Positions 23,864-31,955 of a DNA stretch of 64,000 nt are shown piece by piece. How positions within the stretch are numbered: the first letter of the stretch is position 1; each line of letters begins with the position of its first letter. The position numbers and the translations under genes were made by a program. The notes beneath the pieces are model-generated. The model saw only the letters and a list, made by a program, of their open reading frames with translations, ran no database searches and was not told the origin of the DNA. The stretch is from contig CAKSTL010000010.1 of the NCBI GenBank assembly GCA_934500875.1, positions 52,244 through 116,243 on the forward strand, given 5' to 3'. This stretch comes from an uncultured Clostridia bacterium (lineage in GTDB: Bacteria > Bacillota > Clostridia > UMGS1810).

Positions 23864-25987
23864 ATGAATGAAAGAATTAAAAAGCTTACGGAGTTTACGC
23901 TGAACGGAGATATGTATGTTTCCCCTGTGAAAACAGAATTTGACAGAGAGGATTTGTTTCTGTCCAGAAGCGAAAGAGAGGTCAAGCGTCTTTGCGAATA
24001 TATTAAAAATCAGCAGCCTATGATTACCGAGTATTCCAAGCTGACAGGATTTTTCAGATGTGACGGCAGTGTTGTCGGCGATGCGTTTACACGTGTCGGC
24101 CATAAGGCAACAGCAGAGGCTTTGAATAATTTTTACTTGAAGCCTATTGATAATCTGTCAGCCATGGAGTGGCAGCACGCAACGGCTGATTATAAAAAAG
24201 TGTTGAAAAAAGGAATTAACGGAATAATCGGTGAAATAGATGAATCGCTGAAAATTCATAAAAAACAAGAGGAAACAGAATTTCTTTACGGAATAAAAAA
24301 GGTTGCCAAAGCGCTCATAGAATGGGCGCATATATGTTCGGAAAAGGCAGCGAAACTGGCGGCGGAGGTTACAGATAATGCGCATAAGGAAAACCTTATG
24401 CGGCTTTCAAAAGCATTGCTCAATGTGCCGGAAAATAAACCGTCAGGATTTTATGAAGCGGCGCTTTCAATCTATGTGTGCTTTAGTGCAGACCCCGACA
24501 GCGTGGGAACTCTCGACAGGTATCTGACACCGTTTTACAGATACGATATCAAAAACGGAATTATCACCCGTGAAGAAGCGAAAGAGTATCTTCAGGAGTT
24601 GTTTTTGATGATACAGGCGGCAACGGGGATAGGAAACGTCAATTTTACACGCGGCGGTGAATCGCATTTTTGTGTCGGCGGCTATCTTGCGGACGGTAGC
24701 GACGGCTTTAACGAGGTGTCGCACCTTATCGTGGAAAGCCTTATGGAACTGCCGACCTATATACCGCAGATTACCTTGCGTTGGACCGAAAAAACGCCGC
24801 ATGAAGTGCTGCGGTTTATGATGAACGCTGAGAGAAATGACAAAAATAAACGAATTGCGTTTATCAATGATGAAAAGAGAATAAAATGCTATACGGAAAT
24901 TTGCGGTATTCCATTTGAACGTGCTGTTTCGTACACAATGGTAGGCTGTAACGAGCCGGCATTCCTGGGAGCAATTACGGGCAGCAATTCAAAGGGGAAT
25001 ATCTTAAAGTCAATCGAAACACTGTTTCATGAAAAATCGGAAATCATAATAAATGCAAAGAGCTTTGATGAATTTTACGGAGTTTTTGAAAAAGAATTGT
25101 TTTCGGATTTAAAGAAAATTTATGATTATGATGACAAATACAATCTTCTTCGTGCAAGAGATATAAACTATCTGTCGAGCCTGTTTTTCAACGGGTGTAT
25201 AGAAAACGCAAAAAGCCTTACGCAGGGCGGAGGAGATGTCGTTATAGCATCTCCGATGCTGATAGGCATGACAAATGTTATAGATTCATTGATTACGGTA
25301 AAGCAGTTTGTTTTTGATGAAAAGCTGTTCACTATGCAGGAGCTTGTCGATGCGCTTAAAGCAGACTGGCACGGATACGAGGATTTACGAAGCGTAATTC
25401 TGAAAAAGGGAAAGTTTTTCGGCAATGACGATGTTCTGTCAAATTCTGTGGCGCAGAGATTGTACAAAAGCTTTTACGATTATCTGAAAGATAAAAGAAA
25501 CGTATTCGGTTATCATTGGCTTATAGGTGATCTTTTGGGATATAATGAACATCATAAATGGTTCGGCGAGAAAACAAAGGCAACTCCGGACGGAAGGTTT
25601 GCGGGGGATTTGTTGAAATTCGGCATAGGTCAGAGCGAGGGAAAGGATAGAAATGGTCTTACCACACTGCTGAACTCCATTGCATCGTTTGATAAAAAAG
25701 CTATTTCATGCGGTTCTACTGTTACGAATATTTCACTTGATGAGCAACTTATAAAAAATGACGAATATTTTGATAAAACAGTTGATATGTTTGAAACATA
25801 TTTTAAGAATGGCGGAATACATTTTCAGCTTACGTACGTTTCAAAGGAGGATTTGCTCGCGGCAAAGAAAAATCCGGAAAATTACGGTAATCTGCGTGTG
25901 AGAGTAACGGGATTTTCGGATTATTTTGTGAAGCTTAAAGACAGTATTCAGAATGATATTATAGAAAGGACGGTGCAGACAAAATGA
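23864..25987 (+). CDS. Glycyl radical enzyme 3 (Cys-x-Glu type), paralogue of GRE 2
   Basis: A 707-residue glycyl radical enzyme with the radical site RVTGFSDYF (Gly 683) and the thiyl site VGCNEPAFLG (C362, E364). Motif positions coincide exactly with GRE 2, and long stretches agree (NDKNKRIAF; GTLDRYL; TKATPDGR), so the two arose by duplication. They differ mainly in residues around the Cys loop (AVLGGMCASTSHAN versus AFLGAITGSNSKGN), which line the active site; different substrates or a heteromeric pairing are both possible. It begins nine bases after the hydrolase gene and overlaps the peptidase gene by four bases. Confidence 0.9.
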   Translation: MNERIKKLTEFTLNGDMYVSPVKTEFDREDLFLSRSEREVKRLCEYIKNQQPMITEYSKLTGFFRCDGSVVGDAFTRVGHKATAEALNNFYLKPIDNLSAMEWQHATADYKKVLKKGINGIIGEIDESLKIHKKQEETEFLYGIKKVAKALIEWAHICSEKAAKLAAEVTDNAHKENLMRLSKALLNVPENKPSGFYEAALSIYVCFSADPDSVGTLDRYLTPFYRYDIKNGIITREEAKEYLQELFLMIQAATGIGNVNFTRGGESHFCVGGYLADGSDGFNEVSHLIVESLMELPTYIPQITLRWTEKTPHEVLRFMMNAERNDKNKRIAFINDEKRIKCYTEICGIPFERAVSYTMVGCNEPAFLGAITGSNSKGNILKSIETLFHEKSEIIINAKSFDEFYGVFEKELFSDLKKIYDYDDKYNLLRARDINYLSSLFFNGCIENAKSLTQGGGDVVIASPMLIGMTNVIDSLITVKQFVFDEKLFTMQELVDALKADWHGYEDLRSVILKKGKFFGNDDVLSNSVAQRLYKSFYDYLKDKRNVFGYHWLIGDLLGYNEHHKWFGEKTKATPDGRFAGDLLKFGIGQSEGKDRNGLTTLLNSIASFDKKAISCGSTVTNISLDEQLIKNDEYFDKTVDMFETYFKNGGIHFQLTYVSKEDLLAAKKNPENYGNLRVRVTGFSDYFVKLKDSIQNDIIERTVQTK

Positions 25988-27327
25988 GATATGAAGAAGA
26001 AATACATAATTATGTGCAATCGCACAAAGACGAGATTATAAATATGCTGAAAGCGCTTGTGAAAATCCCATCGATTCAGTCGGAATCGGAGGAGGGAGCA
26101 CCGTTTGGCAGAGCGTGTGCGGAGGTTTTGGAATATGTAAAATCATGCTGGCAGAACAACGGCTTTGATACGGAGCTTCATCAGGACGGCGGATATTTGC
26201 TGTCATATTACGGTGAGGGAGAGAAAAGCATCGGCTTGTTTTCACATGCCGATGTGGTATCCGTATCGGACGATTGGATATTTACAAAACCGTTTGATAT
26301 GAGTGAAAAAGACGTCTTTTTAATCGGACGCGGTGTGTCGGATGATAAAGGTGCGATTGTCATTTCGCTGTACTGCGCAAAAATGCTTAAGGAGCTTAAT
26401 ATTCCGTTCAATTCAAAGCTTGTCGTGTTCACGGGTGTAAATGAAGAAACCGGAATGAGGGATATTAAAAATTATGTCAAAGAAAACACACCGCCGGATT
26501 TTTCGCTGGTAACGGACTGTGCATTCCCGATTTATAGGGGAGATAAGGGGATTTTGCAATTTGAGGCAATGTCAAATACTCCTTTTAAAGAAATTGAAGA
26601 TTTTTCGGGCGGTAAGGATATAAATATTACGCTCGGAAAAGCAACGGCAAAAATAAACGGCAATAAAATAACCGAAACGGGAGTATCGTGTCACGGCGCT
26701 TTGCCCGAAGGCTCGGTAAATGCAGGATATTTGCTTGCAAAAAAACTGTGTGATGAAAATTTGCTATGCAAAGAGGATGCGGAGCAGATGAAGCTTATTA
26801 AGCTTTTGCTGGAGAAGTATTACGGCGGAGCTTTCGGGATAGACGGCGAGGATAAGGTTTTCGGAAAACTGACCTGCACGAATGGCATAATAAGAACCGA
26901 AAACGGAAAGCCTGCGCTTACATTTGATATACGATATGGAATTGATACAGACTATGAAAATATTAAAAACAAAATCAGTGAATTTTTCGGGCAAAACGGC
27001 TGGACGATAAGGATTGTCAGCGAAAAACGTCCGTATATAATTTCGGAGGATAATGTATATCTGCAAAAATGCTTGAAAGCATATAAGGAATTTTGCAAGA
27101 CAGATGATGCACCGACATACATTAATGCAGGCGCAACTTACGCGGGTGAGCTGCCGTTTGCAATCGAAACGGGGAGCGCTTTCTATGCCGGGAAACCGGA
27201 CGGTATGCCGGAAGGGCATGGTAATGCGCATCAGCCGGACGAGTGCATAAATGAAAAAGGCTTTTTAGATGCAACAGAGCTTATATTGCATATGATACTC
27301 GAATGTGATACCGAGCACGGCAAGTAA
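25984..27327 (+). CDS. M20-family metallopeptidase/dipeptidase, last gene of the GRE operon
   Basis: This 447-residue cytosolic zinc hydrolase resembles PepV/Sapep dipeptidases. Metal and catalytic residues are visible in order: SHADVVSVSDDW, GRGVSDDKG, GVNEETGMRD, and a terminal GHGNAHQPDECI with the last His. A lid domain (about 190-340) is inserted between the metal-binding parts. It normally removes N-terminal residues from dipeptides or hydrolyses N-acyl amino acids. Its start overlaps the GRE 3 stop (ATGA), so it is translationally coupled and probably part of the pathway, perhaps releasing an amino-acid-linked substrate. No terminator is obvious after it. Confidence 0.9.
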   Translation: MRYEEEIHNYVQSHKDEIINMLKALVKIPSIQSESEEGAPFGRACAEVLEYVKSCWQNNGFDTELHQDGGYLLSYYGEGEKSIGLFSHADVVSVSDDWIFTKPFDMSEKDVFLIGRGVSDDKGAIVISLYCAKMLKELNIPFNSKLVVFTGVNEETGMRDIKNYVKENTPPDFSLVTDCAFPIYRGDKGILQFEAMSNTPFKEIEDFSGGKDINITLGKATAKINGNKITETGVSCHGALPEGSVNAGYLLAKKLCDENLLCKEDAEQMKLIKLLLEKYYGGAFGIDGEDKVFGKLTCTNGIIRTENGKPALTFDIRYGIDTDYENIKNKISEFFGQNGWTIRIVSEKRPYIISEDNVYLQKCLKAYKEFCKTDDAPTYINAGATYAGELPFAIETGSAFYAGKPDGMPEGHGNAHQPDECINEKGFLDATELILHMILECDTEHGK

Positions 27328-27509
27328 CAACTTGAGTTTGTGTTGAAAATAATAAAGGAATGCTCAGTTTTACTGTTAACGGCGCAAGTAAGTTGTTTGC
27401 CTCCGTTCTAAATTCTTTATCGTTTGATTTTTACAGAAAAGCATTATAATTTATTGCAACAGCATATTGTTTTTGCGCATAAATCTCATTTTTTGTATTA
27501 AAAAATATA

Positions 27510-27538
27510 TTGACTTTATACAAGGTGTTTGCTATATA
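27510..27538 (+). promoter_or_regulatory. Promoter for the first large secreted protein
   Basis: TTGACT (27510-27515), a 17-base spacer and TATATA (27533-27538) lie 52 bases before the start codon. The rest of the 263-base gap from 27328 shows only AT-rich sequence. Confidence 0.7.
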
Positions 27539-27590
27539 TAAATTGTATGTAGATGTATGAAAATACCGAGATAAGACAGGGTGATGGAAA

Positions 27591-30500
27591 ATGAAAATGT
27601 GTTTTATGAAAATTATATCGTTCATTGTGATAATTGAAATTATCTTGATGAATACAATTCCTGTATTATCTTCGCCGGAGAGAGAGCCAGACTCGGCAAT
27701 ACTGTTTTTTGATGATTTTAATAATTATACCGAAGAATATATTCAAAAGGCAGAAAAAAGTGAAATCGGATATTACAGCAAAGACAAATATGTTTTGCGG
27801 AATGACGTTTCATCTCAATCATACGTTTCAGGCGGAGAAACGAAAATTTCCGCAGGAATTTCGGAAAATATCGCGAGATTGGTTAACAATGTTTTTGACA
27901 CATCAGGCGGAATGTCGCTTCAGTTGATATCGCAGGGGATAGTAACAAAAGGCTCTATGTATAAATCGTCTAACATTTCTGATAATAATATTGACGGAAA
28001 GGGTCTTGTATTTAGCGCAAAATTTATGATACCCGAAAACAGCGTTTACAATAACGGTGTTGGTTTCGCTGTAGGGCTTTCTCCGATTAACGCAGACGGC
28101 ACTGCACCCGATGCTGTATGTAAGGACAAAAATTATCAGATAAAAGAAAACTATCTAAAGAATAATTACAAATTTCTTTCGGCACAGGGAATGGAGTTCA
28201 GCGTCTTTGGTGAAGTTATGGATACACTCAAGGCCGGTGAAGTATACAATTTTGAATTAAAAATGGTTCCTGTAAATAACAAAGAATACCGTGTTTTTGC
28301 AAAACTTAACGACTATGAAACGGAAATATTTTCTGATAATATCCCTACAGTAAATGAAATGAAAACTTATCGCTATTCATTTATTTCTCTTCACAATCAC
28401 GGTTGGCTTACATATAGCAGCGGACTGAATGAAGACGGAACGGTGGAATATTCAAACGGAAAACCTCTTGTGTATATTGATGATATTAAATTTGAAAGCA
28501 AGTCGCCGTCAGAAGTGAACATTCCTGATGTTGCAGTTTATGAGGACTATTGTTTGTTTGAAGAAGATTTTTCAAATTGCGGAACTTCGCAAGGGTATGT
28601 TACTTCCGGCGATGTTTCGGAGGAATACGAGAACAATAATTTTGTTGTTAGTTATAATGCTAAATCAATAAAATCCGATTCTGAAAAATTCCCTGGATAT
28701 GTTACTGCCGGAGATGCAACGAAAATTGCAAAAGTCAGCGAAAAAAGAAATTTTGGCAGCGGAAACTCCCTCCAGCTCCAATCTCAAGGAATTTTGTATA
28801 ATGCTGCAATAGTTAAAAAGTCAAATATAACATATGAAAAAATTAAGAATAAGACTTTGACCTTTAAAACAGAATTTATGATTCCGTCTGCAGGGCAGTG
28901 GAACAACGGAACCTTAGCGGCAATTACACTATCAGGAAAAAATGATGTTCAAAATGTGCAGCCCGATTCAGCGCTTGTATCATCAGACTTTTTGCTTAGT
29001 GATATAAATTCAAAGTATATGCTTGCAGGGATAGGTCTTGGCAGTGATTATAAGAGAAGTCTGCAAGTTTTTGGTGAATGTATATCAGAAATTGATGATA
29101 ATAAAGTTTATAAATTAAAGGTTGTTATGACGCCTGACGGGACCGGCGGATATTCTGTAAGCGTAATGCTTAATGATACGTTTAAAACGATTAGCGGGGG
29201 TTCTGTGCCGTCTTCAAGCGAAATCGGAGCATATGAGTGTGTTTCGGTAATAAATCATAGCAATCGCTGGAATACAAGTTCATCGCATTCGGCAGATGAT
29301 CCATACATAAACGACAAGGACTTAATTTTTTTTGATGATATCTCATTGAACGGCAAACCAACGTTTTTCGTATCAGCAAATGGCGACAATTCAAACGACG
29401 GCAGTTATGCATCGCCTTTTAAAACCGTAAAAAGAGCGCTTTCCATGGTTCAAAATGGTATCGGAGCAACGATAATCGCAAAAAGTGATATATCACTTGA
29501 TATGTTACCGAAATTGCCCGACGGGCAAATAAACTTTTGCGGAGCATCGGCATCTGTAAGACTCAAGCTTGCTGATGATTTTGAGTGCCGTTCCGATGTT
29601 GTTTTTGACAATCTTGTGCTTGCGGGTTCGTCTGTTTTTGCAAACGGAAAGAAAATGGTGATTGGTGACAGAGCCACTACCGCAGACAGAATAACTGTTT
29701 ATGGCGGCGGAAACGGAAAGGAAATAAACGGAGATACGGATATTTGTCTGTACGGCGGTAAGTATAATCGTGTTTACGGCGGCTCGTATAATGCATACGT
29801 AAGCGGAAATACCAATGTTGTATTCGGCGGAGTTTGTAATTCAGGCGATGGGATTGATGACGGAAAATCAAACATATCTCCTTGTTATGTGTATGGAGGC
29901 GGAAATGGGGGAAGTGTGCTCGGAAAAACAAATGTCACACTTCTTGATGACGCAGTAACAAAATATATTGTCGGCAGCGGTGAGGGAAAATCAGGCACAG
30001 TTGGTGTATCAACGAATATAAATATATGCGGCGGTAAAGTAATGAATGTTTACGGAGGTTCTGCGACATCGTCCCCGGCTCTTTCGTGCGATACAAATAT
30101 AACCATCACCGATGGTGTTGCAGAAGGTTTGTTCGGCGGTTCGGAAGGAACAAATTTAACCGGAAATACACATTTATATCTGCTTGGCGGCGAAGTTACA
30201 AGACGTGTGTATTCAGGTTGTTATAACGCTACAAGCGGGTGGCTTGTTATAACGATTTCTACATCTAACCATGTCAAGGGGACAACAAATATCGTTATGA
30301 ACGGGAACGCAAAACTCGCAACAAAAGCATCGTCTTTCAGCAATGCAGGTGTCTTTTCGGGAAGCAGGCTCGGAAGCAAGAATGCTGAAGAGGTCAATAC
30401 GCTCGTATTTTTGAACGGAAGTTATGACAGCAATAAGTCGCTTATCGGTGACAAGTCGGGCTGGAGCAGTACATTTAAGAGTCTGGAATCATATACTGTT

Positions 30501-30944
30501 AATGTTGGAAACGGCGGAATTGCCGGCTTCGCAGGCAAAGGTAAACTCAACTTAAAGCCGGATAACGGTATGGCTGCAAAAGTAGGCGGAAAAATATACG
30601 GAGCTGAAATTGTTGGTATTCCCGAAGGTGTGACAACTGTTGAGTTTGTCAAAAATTTCGCCGTTAATAGTGTTACAAGGGATAAAACTAACGGTAAAAT
30701 TTTTGTGGATTATACTGCAAATAACTATTTTAATGCTTTAAATCCGAGGGTGTATGCAGCTATTTATGAAAAATTATCTGACGGATCATTAAAAATGCTA
30801 AACATTCAAATGTGTAAGATTGGTAATAAGCTGGTTCTTGATGCACCTGACAAAATAGATAATGACATTGGTTATGTTATAAAGATTATGTTTATAAGTG
30901 AAAATCTTACTCCAATGATTGGAGTATATGAAACAGTATATTAA
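27591..30944 (+). CDS. Large secreted modular protein with two beta-sandwich-like repeats and a YGG-repeat beta-helix
   Basis: This 1117-residue protein is exported by an N-terminal signal (about 1-28). Two related modules of about 260 residues begin at about 38 (FFDDFNNYTEEYI) and 319 (LFEEDFSNC). Each ends in a YIDDIKFE/FFDDISL strand, and they resemble laminin-G/concanavalin-like folds. Residues 587-610 (SANGDNSNDGSYASPFKTVK) are a DUF1565-like entry to a right-handed beta-helix. From about 700 to 900 there are many YGGG/VYGG turns with NTN/TNI strands. The C-terminal 110 residues form an immunoglobulin-like cap. No SLH or LPXTG anchor is seen. The modules recur in the protein at 37361. 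A polysaccharide-binding or surface role is inferred; no catalytic residues were identified. Confidence 0.75.
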   Translation: MKMCFMKIISFIVIIEIILMNTIPVLSSPEREPDSAILFFDDFNNYTEEYIQKAEKSEIGYYSKDKYVLRNDVSSQSYVSGGETKISAGISENIARLVNNVFDTSGGMSLQLISQGIVTKGSMYKSSNISDNNIDGKGLVFSAKFMIPENSVYNNGVGFAVGLSPINADGTAPDAVCKDKNYQIKENYLKNNYKFLSAQGMEFSVFGEVMDTLKAGEVYNFELKMVPVNNKEYRVFAKLNDYETEIFSDNIPTVNEMKTYRYSFISLHNHGWLTYSSGLNEDGTVEYSNGKPLVYIDDIKFESKSPSEVNIPDVAVYEDYCLFEEDFSNCGTSQGYVTSGDVSEEYENNNFVVSYNAKSIKSDSEKFPGYVTAGDATKIAKVSEKRNFGSGNSLQLQSQGILYNAAIVKKSNITYEKIKNKTLTFKTEFMIPSAGQWNNGTLAAITLSGKNDVQNVQPDSALVSSDFLLSDINSKYMLAGIGLGSDYKRSLQVFGECISEIDDNKVYKLKVVMTPDGTGGYSVSVMLNDTFKTISGGSVPSSSEIGAYECVSVINHSNRWNTSSSHSADDPYINDKDLIFFDDISLNGKPTFFVSANGDNSNDGSYASPFKTVKRALSMVQNGIGATIIAKSDISLDMLPKLPDGQINFCGASASVRLKLADDFECRSDVVFDNLVLAGSSVFANGKKMVIGDRATTADRITVYGGGNGKEINGDTDICLYGGKYNRVYGGSYNAYVSGNTNVVFGGVCNSGDGIDDGKSNISPCYVYGGGNGGSVLGKTNVTLLDDAVTKYIVGSGEGKSGTVGVSTNINICGGKVMNVYGGSATSSPALSCDTNITITDGVAEGLFGGSEGTNLTGNTHLYLLGGEVTRRVYSGCYNATSGWLVITISTSNHVKGTTNIVMNGNAKLATKASSFSNAGVFSGSRLGSKNAEEVNTLVFLNGSYDSNKSLIGDKSGWSSTFKSLESYTVNVGNGGIAGFAGKGKLNLKPDNGMAAKVGGKIYGAEIVGIPEGVTTVEFVKNFAVNSVTRDKTNGKIFVDYTANNYFNALNPRVYAAIYEKLSDGSLKMLNIQMCKIGNKLVLDAPDKIDNDIGYVIKIMFISENLTPMIGVYETVY

Positions 30945-30949
30945 AATTA

Positions 30950-31004
30950 AAGCAGTGCAATTTGCAATGAAAATTCAATAAGCAGATTGCACTGTTTCTT
31001 TTTT
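30950..31004 (+). terminator. Terminator between the secreted protein and AraC regulator 4
   Basis: CAGTGCAAT (30953-30961) pairs with ATTGCACTG (30986-30994), followed by TTTCTTTTTT. It may also serve the convergent AraC gene. Confidence 0.85.
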
Positions 31005-31812
31005 ATATATCGTTGTTTTCTTTTCTGTATTGCGATGGACGTATGCCTTTTTCCTTCATAAAGACATTTGAAAAATAGTATTCATCAGCAAAGTTAAGCA
31101 TATAGGAGATTTGTTTTATTGAAAGAGTGGTGGTTTTTAGCAAAGTTTCAGCCTGCATAATTTTTCTGTTTAGAAAATATTGATAAGGTGTCATGCTGTA
31201 ATGTTTCTTGAAAATTCGGATTATCTGGGATTGCGAAAGATGAAATGAATTACTGAGCGCATGAAAGCTGAATTTTGAATTTGTACTTTCCTTGTCTAGG
31301 TAATCTCTGATTTTTTGCGGAAGAAGCTGTTCTTTTTGAGTCATATGATTGTGCATTTTTATAAACAACTCGTTCAAAATCAGTATGCAGTCCTTTTTAT
31401 AGGTGACAGAATTCTTTTTTGCTATTTCGAGAATACGGTTAAGCTCCGTGCTTGTGTCGAGTCCCTTAAATATGAATTTGTCGCTTAATCCGTATCCGTC
31501 TATCATATTGTCAACAAGCGAACCGTAGATATTCACAAAAACCTTTTGCCACGGATTTTCCTTATCAGAATAATATCGGTGCGAAACACGCCCATGCAGA
31601 AAATATGTATCCCCCTCACTTGCCGAATACGTTTTATTGCCGACGTTAATGACCCCTGAGCCGCTTTCAACATATTCAATGCAGGATACTTCTGATGACG
31701 AAGGCCTGTATATTGAATAATTCTTGTCAGGGAATGTTCTCCCGCATATTTGAAAGCGAATTACATTTTTTAACTCACGTGTTTGGTAGAATATGTATAT
31801 TTCTTCTTTCAT
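31003..31812 (-). CDS. AraC-family transcription regulator 4
   Basis: This 269-residue regulator has an N-terminal cupin (SGVINVGNKTYSASEGDTYFL, about 50-80) typical of sugar-sensing AraC proteins. The C-terminal HTH pair is NSFHLSQSQIIRIFKKHYSM and ISYMLNFADEYYFSNVFMKE. ATG 31812 is chosen since GAGG lies nine bases upstream. It is divergent from the GtaA-like gene and importer cluster at 31956, so it is the probable local regulator of that region. Confidence 0.92.
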   Translation of the reverse strand: MKEEIYIFYQTRELKNVIRFQICGRTFPDKNYSIYRPSSSEVSCIEYVESGSGVINVGNKTYSASEGDTYFLHGRVSHRYYSDKENPWQKVFVNIYGSLVDNMIDGYGLSDKFIFKGLDTSTELNRILEIAKKNSVTYKKDCILILNELFIKMHNHMTQKEQLLPQKIRDYLDKESTNSKFSFHALSNSFHLSQSQIIRIFKKHYSMTPYQYFLNRKIMQAETLLKTTTLSIKQISYMLNFADEYYFSNVFMKEKGIRPSQYRKENNDI

Positions 31813-31955
31813 GCGCATATACCTCATCAAATGTATTGAATAACACATTGTTTTTCGTACATTATAACAGTAAAATATAAATATGTCAATATAAATTTTG
31901 TTTGTTTTGTTGAAATTGATTACACTACATTTGATTTAATACAGGAGGATTTTTT

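Noticed and set aside
19823..27327. Propanediol- or choline-type GRE microcompartment locus
   Set aside because: No shell proteins, aldehyde or alcohol dehydrogenases are nearby, and the GREs are shorter than those enzymes.
29700..30330. CRISPR-like or tandem DNA repeat in the Gly-rich region
   Set aside because: The repetition is at protein level (YGG turns); DNA units differ in length and sequence and there are no spacers.
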